A stretch of 64,000 nt of DNA from Streptomyces bikiniensis (lineage in GTDB: Bacteria > Actinomycetota > Actinomycetes > Streptomycetales > Streptomycetaceae). How positions within the stretch are numbered: position 1 is the stretch's first letter; each line of letters opens with the position of its first letter. This document shows positions 40,799-49,815 of the stretch, one piece after another. A program made the position numbers and the translations under genes. Below the pieces are notes generated by a model. It did not search any database, was not told the DNA's origin, and was given only the letters and a program-made list of their open reading frames with translations. Where the stretch lies: the NCBI GenBank assembly GCA_000716465.1, contig JNWL01000019.1, positions 1 to 64,000 of the forward strand, read 5' to 3'.

Positions 40799-43046
40799 CC
40801 CGTGGGCCGCGGAACCGGAGCCCACGGACGCGGGGTGGACGGGGCCGGCGGGGCCGGGGGACGTGAGACCCGTGGACCCGGCGCGGTCCGACGGGCCGCG
40901 CCCCGCGCCGTGGCCGGGCCGTTCGCCCCGGCAGCCCTGCGGCGCCCCGCTGACCGACCCCTGGTCGACCCCGCCCCTGAGCCCCACGGACTCCCCGTGG
41001 ACGCCGGGGGCCGTCGTGCTGCCGGGGGCGGGGGACGCGGCGCCGTGGCCCGGCGGGGCGTCCCCGACGGGCGGGGCGGCGGCGTGGGCTCCCGAAGCCG
41101 AGCGCCACCCCGGCGGCGGCCCGTTCGACAGCGCCCCGCCCGCGGGCGGCCTCGCCGGGGCCCGCCGTATCGCCGTACGCCATCGGTCCGAGGGCACGAC
41201 CACGACCGCGACCGCGACCGCCAAGCCGACCACCGCCCCGCAGCCGACGACGGCACGGCCCCGCACCGGCCGCCGCGCCCACGCACGCGCGCGCGGGGCG
41301 CGGGCCGACAGGCCCCAGGGGCGCGGGTTCCTGGCGAAGGCGGCGGCCGTGACGGCGGGGCTCACCGCCGTCGGGGCGGTGCTCGGGCTCGTACGGGACC
41401 AGATCCTGGCCGGGTACTTCGGGGCCGGGGCCGCCACCGACGCGTTCCTGGTGGCGTGGACGGTCCCCGAGTTCGCCTCGACGCTGCTCATCGAGGACGC
41501 GATGGCCCTGATCCTGGTGCCCGCGTTCTCCCGCGCCCTGGCCCGGCGCGGCGACGGCGCGCTCGGCGACCCGGTACGCGCGCTCGTGCGCGGGACGCTC
41601 CCCCGGCTCACCCTCACCGTCGGGCTCGCCGCCGCCGTCCTCGTCGCCGCCGCCCCGCTGCTCGTCGCGGTCCTCGCCCCCGGCCTCCCCGACCCGGCGC
41701 TCGCGGTCGACTGCACGCGCCTCACCGCGACCTGCGTGCTCTCGTTCGCCCTGGTCGGCTACTGCTCGGCCGCGCTGCGCGCGCACGGCCGCTTCCTGCC
41801 GCCGGCCCTGATCTACACGGCGTACAACGTGGGGATCATCGGCACGATCCTGGTGCTCCGCGAGCCCTGGGGGGTGCGGTCGGCCGCCGCCGGGGTCGCG
41901 GTCGGCGGGGTCCTGATGGTCCTGGTCCAGGTGCCCTCCCTCGTACGGGAGCTGCGCTCCGGCCCCGTACCCGCGCCGCCGCGGGCGTCCGCGTCCCGGG
42001 GCGGGCAGGACGGGCGGATCCTGGTGCTCGGCCTGATCGCACCGGTCGTCGCGTTCTCGCTGTGCCGCCAGTCGCAGACGCTGATCGAGCGGTTCCTCGC
42101 CTCTCCGCTGCCCGCCGGGGCCATCTCGCACCTGAACTACGCGCAGAAGGTCGCGCAGCTGCCGATGATCCTCTCCCTGATGCTGTGCACGGTCAGCTTC
42201 CCCGTGGTCGCGCGCGCCCTCGCGGCGGGCGACGAGGAGACGGCCCGCCACCGGGTCGAGCGGGACCTGCTGCTCGCCGCCGTCGTGGTGCTCGCCGGGG
42301 CCGCGACGGTGATCGCCGCCGCCCCCAGGATCGTCGAACTGCTCTTCGAGCGGGGCGAGTTCGGGGTCGCCGACACCACCGCGACCGCCGCCGTCATGCG
42401 GGTGTACGCCCTCGGACTGCTGGGCCAGACGATGGTCGGCGCCCTGGTCCGCTGCTACTTCTCCGCCGCCCGCCCGCTCTGGTACCCGGCCGCCGCCATG
42501 GGCGCGGGGCTCGTCGCGACCGGTGCCGCGGGCATGCCCGGCGCCCAGTACTGGGGCGCGGTCGGCATCGCCGCCGCCAACGCGCTCGGCATCACCCTGA
42601 CCGCCGTCCTGCTCCTGCGGGGCGCGCACCGCCAGTCCGTCCCGGTCCGGGCCGGCCGGCTCGGCACCCACCTGCTCCGGCTCGCCGCCGCCGGTGCGGG
42701 CGCCACCGGGGCCGGCTGGCTCTGCTCGGCCTCGATCGGCCCCGCCGTCCCCGCCGTCGCCGTCGCCGCCCTCGCCGCCACCGGCGTCCTCGTGCTCTTC
42801 CTGGCCTGCGCCCCCGAGGCGTCCGGCCTTCCCTCCCTTCCCCGCTCCGCCTATCGGAGGACCCCCCATGCCCGCCGTCACCGCGCTGAGCCGTCTGCTG
42901 CCGAAACCGCCCCTGGGAAGGAGCCTGCCCCGGCGGGGAACCCTTTCCCCACGAGGGAGCCTTCCCCCGCGAAGCGCCCTGCCCCCGCGGGGAAGGCCTC
43001 CCCTGTGGGTGGCGATGTACCACTCGATCACGGACACCGCCGATGA
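40791..43046 (+). CDS. MurJ/MviN-type lipid-linked oligosaccharide flippase with disordered ends
   Basis: The 751-residue protein has a Pro/Ala/Thr-rich N-terminal region to about residue 175, fourteen or so helices of the MATE/MurJ fold starting at FLAKAAAVTAGLTAVGAVLGLVRD, and a polar tail. GAGAATDAFLVAWTVPEF and ALILVPAFSRALARRG are family segments; LCRQSQTLIERFLAS carries conserved Arg. In a polysaccharide operon it probably moves lipid-linked repeat units rather than lipid II, replacing Wzx. The last 179 bases overlap the deacetylase gene in another frame, so the C-terminus after about residue 692 may be accidental. Confidence 0.85.
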   Translation: MRDPWAAEPEPTDAGWTGPAGPGDVRPVDPARSDGPRPAPWPGRSPRQPCGAPLTDPWSTPPLSPTDSPWTPGAVVLPGAGDAAPWPGGASPTGGAAAWAPEAERHPGGGPFDSAPPAGGLAGARRIAVRHRSEGTTTTATATAKPTTAPQPTTARPRTGRRAHARARGARADRPQGRGFLAKAAAVTAGLTAVGAVLGLVRDQILAGYFGAGAATDAFLVAWTVPEFASTLLIEDAMALILVPAFSRALARRGDGALGDPVRALVRGTLPRLTLTVGLAAAVLVAAAPLLVAVLAPGLPDPALAVDCTRLTATCVLSFALVGYCSAALRAHGRFLPPALIYTAYNVGIIGTILVLREPWGVRSAAAGVAVGGVLMVLVQVPSLVRELRSGPVPAPPRASASRGGQDGRILVLGLIAPVVAFSLCRQSQTLIERFLASPLPAGAISHLNYAQKVAQLPMILSLMLCTVSFPVVARALAAGDEETARHRVERDLLLAAVVVLAGAATVIAAAPRIVELLFERGEFGVADTTATAAVMRVYALGLLGQTMVGALVRCYFSAARPLWYPAAAMGAGLVATGAAGMPGAQYWGAVGIAAANALGITLTAVLLLRGAHRQSVPVRAGRLGTHLLRLAAAGAGATGAGWLCSASIGPAVPAVAVAALAATGVLVLFLACAPEASGLPSLPRSAYRRTPHARRHRAEPSAAETAPGKEPAPAGNPFPTREPSPAKRPAPAGKASPVGGDVPLDHGHRR

Positions 43047-43746
43047 CCCGTACCGGGTGACCGTCTCCCCGGCGCGCTTCGACCGGCAGCTGCGCTGGCT
43101 GGGCGACCGGGGGCTGCGCGGGGTGTCGGTGGGCGAGCTGCTGGCCGCCACCGCCCAGGGGCGCGCCAAGGGCCTGGTGGGCCTGACCTTCGACGACGGC
43201 TACGCCGACTTCGTCGACTCGGCGCTCCCGCTGCTGCGCCGCCACGGCTTCACGGCCACGGTGTACGTCCTGCCGGGCCGGCTCGGCGGCGAGAACGGCT
43301 GGGACACGGCCGGTCCGCGCAAGCGGCTGCTGTCGGGGGAGGAGATCCGGCGGATCTCCGACGCCGGGATGGAGATCGGCTCGCACGGCCTGACGCACGT
43401 GGCGCTGCCCGAGGCCGACGACCGGACGCTCGCCGCCGAGACCCTGCGCAGCCGCGAGCTCCTGGAGGAGATGACGGGCCGTCCGGTGGGGGGCTTCTGC
43501 TACCCGTACGGGCGGGTCGACCCGCGTGCGATGCGGGCCGTGCGCCGGGCCGGCTACCGCTACGCCTGCGCGATCGACCCGGGCCCGTACACCGGCGCGT
43601 ACGCCCTGCCCCGCGTCCACATCGGCGAGAACGACACCGCCTGGCGGCTCGCCGCCAAGCGCGTGCTGCACCCGCTGCGCCGCCGCCGGCCCGCCGACCT
43701 GGCGGTCCCCGCCGCGCACGCCCCGGCCGTGGTCGGTGCGCGATGA
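42868..43746 (+). CDS. Polysaccharide deacetylase (NodB domain)
   Basis: From the ATG at 42868, with CGGAGG seven bases upstream, the product has 292 residues. An Arg/Pro-rich, repeat-like N-terminus of about 45 residues precedes the NodB barrel: WVAMYHSITD, LTFDDGYADF with the metal and catalytic Asp, GSHGLTHVALPE with metal His, and GFCYPYGRVDPR. Such carbohydrate esterase family 4 enzymes remove N-acetyl groups from polysaccharide. No signal peptide is evident, so the place of action is unclear. A start near 43010-43015 would avoid the flippase overlap but lacks a ribosome site. Confidence 0.85.
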   Translation: MPAVTALSRLLPKPPLGRSLPRRGTLSPRGSLPPRSALPPRGRPPLWVAMYHSITDTADDPYRVTVSPARFDRQLRWLGDRGLRGVSVGELLAATAQGRAKGLVGLTFDDGYADFVDSALPLLRRHGFTATVYVLPGRLGGENGWDTAGPRKRLLSGEEIRRISDAGMEIGSHGLTHVALPEADDRTLAAETLRSRELLEEMTGRPVGGFCYPYGRVDPRAMRAVRRAGYRYACAIDPGPYTGAYALPRVHIGENDTAWRLAAKRVLHPLRRRRPADLAVPAAHAPAVVGAR

Positions 43747-44876
43747 GGGTCCTGCACGTCATCACGGGGCTCGGCATCGGCGGCGCCGAGCAGCAGCTCC
43801 GGCTGTTGCTGCGCCACCTGCCCGTCCAGGGCCGGGTGGTGACGCTCACCAACCCGGGCGCGGTCGCCGCGGGCATCGAGGCGGACGGCACCCCCGTCAC
43901 CCACCTGGGCATGACCGGCAACCGCGACCTCGGCGCCCTCCCCCGGCTCGCCCGGGTCGTCCGGCAGGGCCGCTACGACCTGGTGCACACGCACCTGTAC
44001 CGGGCGTGCGTGTACGGCAGGGCGGCGGCCCGGATCGCCGGGGTGCGCCGGATCGTCGCCACCGAACACTCGCTCGGCGCGCACCAGATCGAGGGCCGGC
44101 CGCTGTCGGCGGGCACCCGCGCCCTGTACCTGGCCTCCGAGCGGCTGGGCACCTCCACGGTCGCCGTCTCGCCCAGCGTGGCCCGGCGGCTCGCGGACTG
44201 GGGGGTGCCCGAGGAGCGCATCCGGGTGGTGCCGAACGGCATCGAGACCGGCCGGTTCGCCTTCGACCCGGACGCCCGCCGCCGGACCCGGGCGGCGCTC
44301 GGCCTCCCCGAGGACGCGCACGTCGTCGGCGGGGTGGGGCGGCTGGCCCCGGGGAAGCGGTTCGACCTGCTCGTACGGGCGGTGGCGGCGGTCCCGGAGG
44401 CCCGGCTGCTGCTCGTCGGGGAGGGCAGCGAGCGGGAGGGGCTGCTGCGGCTCGCCCGGCGACTGGGGGCGGCCGACCGGGTACTGCTCACCGGGGCCTG
44501 CGAGGACCCGCCGCCCGCCGGCTCGACCGGGCCCTCGCTGCCCGGACTGCTCGCCGCCATGGACGTCTTCGTGTCCGCCTCCCCCGACGAGGCCTTCGGG
44601 CTCGCGGTCGTCGAGGCGCTCGCGGCGGGCCTGCCCGTCCTGTACGCGGCCTGCCCGGCGATCGAGGACCTGCCGGCGGACGCGGCCCCGGGCGCGCGCC
44701 GGACCGGCGGGTCCGCGCCCGAACTGGCCGCCGCCCTCCGTGACCTGGCGGCGGCCCGGCCCGCCCGGCTCCCGGTGCCGGAGGCCGCCCGCCACTACGA
44801 CATCGCGCGCAGCGCCCGGCAGTTGGCGTCCCTCTACGACCAGGCCGTCCCCACTCCGTCGACCCGCTTGAACTGA
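43743..44876 (+). CDS. GT4-family glycosyltransferase, second in operon
   Basis: A 377-residue GT-B enzyme. MRVLHVITGLGIGGAEQQLR is the classic N-terminal acceptor loop, LVHTHLYRACVYGRAAARIAG follows, and the donor half shows VVGGVGRLAPGKRFDLLVRA and VFVSASPDEAFGLAVVEALAAGLPVL with the E-x7-E pair. The start overlaps the deacetylase stop (ATGA). Probable role: a second sugar addition to the lipid-linked unit. Confidence 0.9.
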   Translation: MRVLHVITGLGIGGAEQQLRLLLRHLPVQGRVVTLTNPGAVAAGIEADGTPVTHLGMTGNRDLGALPRLARVVRQGRYDLVHTHLYRACVYGRAAARIAGVRRIVATEHSLGAHQIEGRPLSAGTRALYLASERLGTSTVAVSPSVARRLADWGVPEERIRVVPNGIETGRFAFDPDARRRTRAALGLPEDAHVVGGVGRLAPGKRFDLLVRAVAAVPEARLLLVGEGSEREGLLRLARRLGAADRVLLTGACEDPPPAGSTGPSLPGLLAAMDVFVSASPDEAFGLAVVEALAAGLPVLYAACPAIEDLPADAAPGARRTGGSAPELAAALRDLAAARPARLPVPEAARHYDIARSARQLASLYDQAVPTPSTRLN

Positions 44877-44890
44877 GAGAAGTCCGACCC

Positions 44891-45553
44891 ATGAAGACCA
44901 CCACACCGTCCCGCGCCTTCCCGCCCGCCGGGCTCCGCCTCCCCGGCCGCTGGGCGGTGCTGCCCGCCGCCGTCCTCGCCGGAGCCGTGCTCGGCGGCGG
45001 CTACGGGGCCCTGAAGACGCCGGAGTACGCGGCGACCAGCTACGTCATCGTCGTACCGGCCGGGAAGTCCGACCCGGCGGGAGCGCTCGGCTTCGCCCAG
45101 GCGTACGGGCGGGTCGCCACCGACATCGCGGTGACCGGCGACGCCCAGGTGTGGGCCGGGGTGACCGCCGCGACGCTGCGGAGGCAGGTGACGGCGGAGA
45201 CCTCACCGGACGCCCCGATGATCTCGATCACCGCACGGGCCGAGCGGCCCGCGAAGGCCGTGTCCATGGCCGACGGGGTGGCCAGGGCGCTCGTCCTCGA
45301 CAGCTCGCACGTGGCGGCCAGCACGGGCGTGAAGGTCGTGCAGTTCTCCCGGGCGACGAAGCCCCTCGACCCGGTCTCCCCGTCCGCGCCGCTCGCCGCG
45401 CTCGTCGGCGGCTGCGCGGGCGGCCTCCTCGGCGGCCTGGCCCTCCTCGTCCGCCCGAAGCGCGCCGCCGCGCGCGGCGAGTCCCGCCACTCCCGCCGGG
45501 CCGGGGCCCCGGTCCCCGCCCCGGCCGGCGCGCACCAGCCGGAGACGGTGTGA
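44891..45553 (+). CDS. Wzz-like chain-length/polysaccharide co-polymerase protein
   Basis: A 220-residue protein with two helices, WAVLPAAVLAGAVLGGGYGAL near the start and APLAALVGGCAGGLLGGLALLV near residue 180, enclosing an extracytoplasmic domain with TPEYAATSYVIVV. The Pro before the second helix region (TKPLDPVSPSAPLAAL) is typical of Wzz/Kdp-type co-polymerases. It probably tunes the length of the polymer made by the O-antigen-ligase-like protein. GTG of the next gene overlaps its stop. Confidence 0.82.
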   Translation: MKTTTPSRAFPPAGLRLPGRWAVLPAAVLAGAVLGGGYGALKTPEYAATSYVIVVPAGKSDPAGALGFAQAYGRVATDIAVTGDAQVWAGVTAATLRRQVTAETSPDAPMISITARAERPAKAVSMADGVARALVLDSSHVAASTGVKVVQFSRATKPLDPVSPSAPLAALVGGCAGGLLGGLALLVRPKRAAARGESRHSRRAGAPVPAPAGAHQPETV

Positions 45554-46680
45554 CCGCGGGCGCCCTGCGGACGGAGGTCTGCCGTGACGAGGAGGGGTTC
45601 GGGCGGCTCGCGGCCGAGTGGACGGCGTTGTACGGCCGCTGCTCCGCCGCCACCCCCTTCCAGTCCCACTCCTGGCTGCACTCCTGGTGGCTCTCGTACG
45701 GGCGGCCCGGTGCGCTGCGGGTGGTGCTCGTACGGCGCGGGGACGGCGCGCTGGTCGCCGCCGCGCCCCTGATGCGGGCCCGGGGCCCGCTGCCCGTCCT
45801 CACCCTGCTCGGCGGCTCGATCACCGACTTCACGGACGTGCTCCTCGACGACGGCTGCCCGGAGGCGGTCCCCGCCCTGGCCCGGGCCCTCGCGCGGACC
45901 GCCCGGGGCGCGGTGGTCGACCTGCGGGAGGTCCGGCCGGGCGCGGCCGGCGAACGGGTCTTCGCCCACTGGCGGGGGCCGCGCAGGCGGCTGCCCGACT
46001 CTCTGTGCCTGGAGCTGCCGGCCGTCCCGATGGAGGGCCTGCTCGAACGGATCCCCTCCGGGAAGGCCCAGCGGGTACGCGCCAAGCTGCGGAAACTGGA
46101 CGCGCTCGGCATCGACGCGCGCGTGGTGACCGGCGAGGAGGTCCCGGCCGCCCTGGACCGGCTCCTGGCGCTGCACCGGCTCCAGTGGCAGGGCCGGGGC
46201 GTCACCGCCGAGCACACCAGCGAGCGGTTCGCCCAGCACCTGAACCGGGCCGTGCGGCCCATGGTGGAGCGGGGGGACGCGATGGTCACCGAGTTCCGGC
46301 TGGCCGGGGACGTGGTCGCCGCCGACCTGACCCTGATGTCGCCGCGGCTGGCCGGCGGTTACCTGTACGGGGCCGATCCGGCGCTGCGGGCCCGCAAGGT
46401 CGACGTGGCGACGATGCTGCTGCGGCACGGGGCCCGCGAGACCAGCGCGGGCGGGCGGGCCACGCTGAGCATGCTGCGGGGCAGCGAACCGTACAAGCAG
46501 CACTGGCGCCCGGAGCCCGTGCGCAACTCCCGGCTGCTCCTCGCCGGGCCCGGTACGGCCCCGCTGCTCTGGCTCCGCGCGGGCGCGGCCGGCGCGCGGA
46601 GCTGGGCGGCCCGCCAGGCGCGGGAACGGGCCTGGGCGGGGCGGGCGCTCGACCGGGTCAAGGGTCGCCCGCCCCGGTAA
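45550..46680 (+). CDS. GNAT-fold (CelD/BcsL/FemAB-like) acyltransferase
   Basis: A 376-residue protein of the double-GNAT type. FQSHSWLHSWWLSYGRPG is the CelD-type N-terminal motif; RVRAKLRKLDALGIDARVV and LHRLQWQGRGVT are the RxKxRK-like middle region; FRLAGDVVAADLTLMSPRLAGGYLYGADPALR is the acceptor part. Relatives occur in polysaccharide operons and are thought to acylate polymers or precursors. It is the last gene of the rightward operon, converging on the GH26-like gene with seven bases between. Confidence 0.85.
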   Translation: MTAGALRTEVCRDEEGFGRLAAEWTALYGRCSAATPFQSHSWLHSWWLSYGRPGALRVVLVRRGDGALVAAAPLMRARGPLPVLTLLGGSITDFTDVLLDDGCPEAVPALARALARTARGAVVDLREVRPGAAGERVFAHWRGPRRRLPDSLCLELPAVPMEGLLERIPSGKAQRVRAKLRKLDALGIDARVVTGEEVPAALDRLLALHRLQWQGRGVTAEHTSERFAQHLNRAVRPMVERGDAMVTEFRLAGDVVAADLTLMSPRLAGGYLYGADPALRARKVDVATMLLRHGARETSAGGRATLSMLRGSEPYKQHWRPEPVRNSRLLLAGPGTAPLLWLRAGAAGARSWAARQARERAWAGRALDRVKGRPPR

Positions 46681-46687
46681 GGGCTGG

Positions 46688-48181
46688 TCAGAAGGGCCAG
46701 ACGCCCTTGAGCGCCTCCTTCCAGTCGAGGTCCGCCTCGTCCTTCGAGGAGCCCTGCGACACGCAGACGGGCCCACCGATCCAGCTCTCGATCCAGGAGC
46801 CGAGGTCGACGGTCCAGCAGTCCGACTGGGGCACGGGCTGCGTGGGGGTCGGGGTCGGAGTGGGAGTGGGTGTCGGCGTGGGTGTCGTCGGCGCGGGCTT
46901 CGGCTCGGGTGCCGTCGGCGTCGGAGTCGGAGTCGGCGTGGGCGTCGGAGTCGGCGTGGGCGTGGGCGTGGGCGTCGGCGTCGGCGTCGTCGGCGCGGGC
47001 TTCGGCTCGGGCTGCGTGGGAGTCGGCGTAGGCGTCGGCACCGACTGCGTAGGTGTGGGCGTCGGCGTCGGTACAGGGGTGGGCACCGGCGTCGGCACGG
47101 ACGTAGGCGTGGGTACCGGCGTAGGTGTGGGCGTGGGCACCGGCGTCGAGGGCTCCGGCTCCTTCCCGTACAGCATCTGGCGGAAGACCAGCGACGACCG
47201 CGGGTTGTCGTCGCACTGCCAGACGCCGTGCGGGCAGTAATCGGTGATCGTGTGGTAGAGCGGCTTGTGCAGCTCCATCCATTCGAGCATGCGCCGCATG
47301 TATTCCGGATTGTCGCCGTTCCGGAAGAGGCCCCATTCGGGATAGGAGATCAGTTTTCCGTGCTCGGCCGCGAAATCGATCTGCTTCCGCAGGCCGTACG
47401 GTTCGTTGACGTGTTCCTCGAAACTGCTCCCCGGCGGCTGGTCGTACGAGTCCATGCCGATGATGTCCACGACGTCGTCGCCCGGGTAGCACTCGGTCCA
47501 CGGAACGGCGTCGCGCCCGCGGCTCGGGTTGAAGTCGAAGCGGAACTTCTGGCCGGGAACGGAGCGCATCGCGGCGACGATGCGGTTCCAGTACGCCTTC
47601 CAGGCCTCCGGGTCGGGCGCGCACCGGTGGGTGTAGGTGATGCCGTTCATCTCCCAGCCGAGGACGACGACGGTGTCGTTCGCCCGCAGCTCGACGAGGC
47701 GCCGGGCGAGGGTCCTGAAGTGGTGGTCGTAGTGCCCGGCCGCGCCGAGCCGGAGCAGCCGGCGGACCTCGGCGTCGGGGACGCGGGCCTCGTTGCGCTC
47801 CATCATGGGGACGTTGAGGACGAAGAGGCGGTCGGCCTTCTCGTTGCGCCAGCGCGCCCAGGCGTCGAGGAAGCCGGGAGGCCCCTCGATGTTCTTCCAG
47901 AGGTCGCCGGGCAGGTAGGTGTGGCCGACGCGGAGTTCGCGGCCGCCGAGCCAGCGTTCGAGCTCGCCGATGCGGGCGACCCCGTACGCGCCCGAGGACA
48001 GGAAGGCCCCCATGGCGCCGGCGACCGAGGGAGCGGAGTCCCGCGTCTCCCTCGCGTCCCCTGTCGTCACGGGTTCTTCGGCGTGGGCGGGGGGCGACAG
48101 CGCGAGGGAGCCCGAGGCGAGGAGACCGGCGGTGAACACCCCCAGCCATGCTCTCGAACTTCTCCGGCTTGCAGCTTTCAT
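46688..48181 (-). CDS. Secreted GH26-like glycoside hydrolase with Pro/Thr repeat linker (long paralogue)
   Basis: A 497-residue secreted enzyme. Signal peptide ending AHAEE, catalytic barrel (about 45-340) with [51 protein letters not shown] and [14 protein letters not shown], then a PTPTP linker of about 110 residues, and a 45-residue C-terminal module with two Cys and several Trp. The two Glu in the WEMNG and PEWG motifs are the expected acid/base and nucleophile. GGAGGAG precedes the ATG. It converges on the exopolysaccharide operon and may process that polymer. The terminal module may bind wall or glycan. Confidence 0.85.
   Translation of the reverse strand: MKAASRRSSRAWLGVFTAGLLASGSLALSPPAHAEEPVTTGDARETRDSAPSVAGAMGAFLSSGAYGVARIGELERWLGGRELRVGHTYLPGDLWKNIEGPPGFLDAWARWRNEKADRLFVLNVPMMERNEARVPDAEVRRLLRLGAAGHYDHHFRTLARRLVELRANDTVVVLGWEMNGITYTHRCAPDPEAWKAYWNRIVAAMRSVPGQKFRFDFNPSRGRDAVPWTECYPGDDVVDIIGMDSYDQPPGSSFEEHVNEPYGLRKQIDFAAEHGKLISYPEWGLFRNGDNPEYMRRMLEWMELHKPLYHTITDYCPHGVWQCDDNPRSSLVFRQMLYGKEPEPSTPVPTPTPTPVPTPTSVPTPVPTPVPTPTPTPTQSVPTPTPTPTQPEPKPAPTTPTPTPTPTPTPTPTPTPTPTPTPTAPEPKPAPTTPTPTPTPTPTPTPTQPVPQSDCWTVDLGSWIESWIGGPVCVSQGSSKDEADLDWKEALKGVWPF
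46840..47150. repeat. Low-complexity Pro/Thr-coding repeats
   Basis: Six-base GGCGTC/GGAGTG/GGCGTG units run through this interval and encode the PTPTP linker of the GH26-like enzyme on the minus strand, including two longer copies around GGCGCGGGCTTCGGCTCGGG (46894 and 46994). Confidence 0.85.
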
Positions 48182-48337
48182 GGCCGCTCCTCCGCGTTGC
48201 GCAGTAGGTGACAGTTCGTCAATCGGATGTTCCGAAAGTATTCCTAATACACCGTCCGTGAACTCGGCTTTCCCTCGCTCGTTGGCCCATTAGAGGATTT
48301 GATCGCCCGGTTGGTGCACCGAGACGAAGGGCATGCC

Positions 48338-49681
48338 GTGCCGAGTTTTGACACCCGTGTCCCGGCCGTCCTCGTACGGCTCGACCGGAACCCCTTCCAC
48401 CACGGCACCCTGGGAGCGGTCCGCTCCCTGGGCCGGGCGGGAATCCCGGTGCACGCCGTCGTCGAATCGCGGACCAGTCCGGTGGCCCGCTCCCGCCACC
48501 TCGAATCGGCCCGCCCCGGCCCCGCGGCCGCCACCTCCGCCGAACTGGCCGACTTCCTCCTGCGGGTCGGGGACGAGGTCTCCGAAGGGCCGTCGTCCCC
48601 GCTGCTCGCCGTTCCGCTGGACGACGTCACCGCGCTCGCCCTGGCCCGCCGCCGCGCCGAACTCGCCCCGCGCTTCCTGCTGCCCGAGCAGACCGAGGCA
48701 CAGCTGCTGCGGGTCGCCGACAAGGCGGCGCTCGCCGAGACCTGCGCGGCCCTGGGCCTGCCCCACCCCCGTACCGCGCTCCCCACCGGCGCCGACGAGG
48801 CCGCCGCCATGGCCTGGGCGCTGGGCCTCCCGGTGGTCGCCAAGTGGAGCCGGCCGTGGCTGCTGCCGGCCGGTGCCGGGCTGCGCAGCACGTCGATCGT
48901 GCGCTCGCTCGCCGAGGTCCGGGAGCTGTACGCCCGCTCCCCGGAGGCCGGCAGCCGGCTGCTGCTCCAGGAACTCCTTCCCGGGGGCCGGGACCTGGAC
49001 TGGTTCTTCCAGGGGTACGTGGACTCGGCGGGCCGCTGCCCGACCGGGGCGACCGGGCGCAAGGAGCGCTCCTGGCCCACCGGGGCCGGGCTCACCGCCG
49101 CGGGCCGCTGGACCGTGAACCCGGCCGTGGACCGCGCCGCCCGGACCCTGCTGGACGCGCTCGGCTACCGGGGCGTGTGCGACCTGGACTTCCGGCTCGA
49201 CCGGACGACGGGCGCGTACCACCTGCTCGACTTCAACCCCCGGCCGGGCGCGCAGTTCCGGCTCTTCACCGACCAGGACGGCCTGGACGCGGTCCGGGCG
49301 CTCCATCTGGACCTCACCGGGCGTCCCGTGCCCCCGCCCTCCCCCGCGTACGGGCGCCGGTTCGTGGCCGAGAACTACGCGCTGCTCTCGCTGCTCGCCG
49401 CCCCGCGCCGGCGGTACGCGGCCGAGACCGGCGGGGTGCGGCGGCGGACCGAGTGGGCGTGGTGCGCGGCCGACGACCCGCTGCCCGCGCTCGCGATGGG
49501 CCGCGCCTGGCTCGTCCACCTGCTGCGCAAGGCCCTGACGGCACTGCGCCGGCGGTGGACGCCCGCCGGAACGCGGCGCCCGGCGGCCACCGCCCCGCCG
49601 GCACCCCGCACCGCTCCGGACACGACCTCCACCGCGACGCCTCCGACGGCGGCGCGGAAGGACACCCGGCCCCGGCCCTGA
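48338..49681 (+). CDS. ATP-grasp ligase of the carboxylate-amine type
   Basis: A 447-residue cytosolic enzyme. It starts VPAVLVRLDRNPFHHGTLGAVRSLG, a pre-ATP-grasp fold, followed by LLRVADKAALAETCAALGLPHP, VVAKWSRPW with the ATP Lys, LLLQELLPGGRDLDWFFQGY and the metal-binding segment YHLLDFNPRPGAQFRL (Asp and Asn). The family joins carboxylates to amines or amino acids. The GTG at 48338 is favoured, with GAAGGG upstream; a TTG at 48299 has a ribosome site only one base away. Position beside the polysaccharide operon suggests decoration of a surface polymer, which is inference. Confidence 0.82.
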   Translation: MPSFDTRVPAVLVRLDRNPFHHGTLGAVRSLGRAGIPVHAVVESRTSPVARSRHLESARPGPAAATSAELADFLLRVGDEVSEGPSSPLLAVPLDDVTALALARRRAELAPRFLLPEQTEAQLLRVADKAALAETCAALGLPHPRTALPTGADEAAAMAWALGLPVVAKWSRPWLLPAGAGLRSTSIVRSLAEVRELYARSPEAGSRLLLQELLPGGRDLDWFFQGYVDSAGRCPTGATGRKERSWPTGAGLTAAGRWTVNPAVDRAARTLLDALGYRGVCDLDFRLDRTTGAYHLLDFNPRPGAQFRLFTDQDGLDAVRALHLDLTGRPVPPPSPAYGRRFVAENYALLSLLAAPRRRYAAETGGVRRRTEWAWCAADDPLPALAMGRAWLVHLLRKALTALRRRWTPAGTRRPAATAPPAPRTAPDTTSTATPPTAARKDTRPRP

Positions 49682-49815
49682 TCCACCGGACGGGCCCCAG
49701 GGGCTGCTCGGCCACCGATCCGCCGGACAGGCCCTGGTCTCCCTCCACGACACGGACCGCCCCGCCGCGCCCGCCCGACGTCGAGGCGCTCTCCCCCGGG
49801 CCGGCCGCCCACCGG

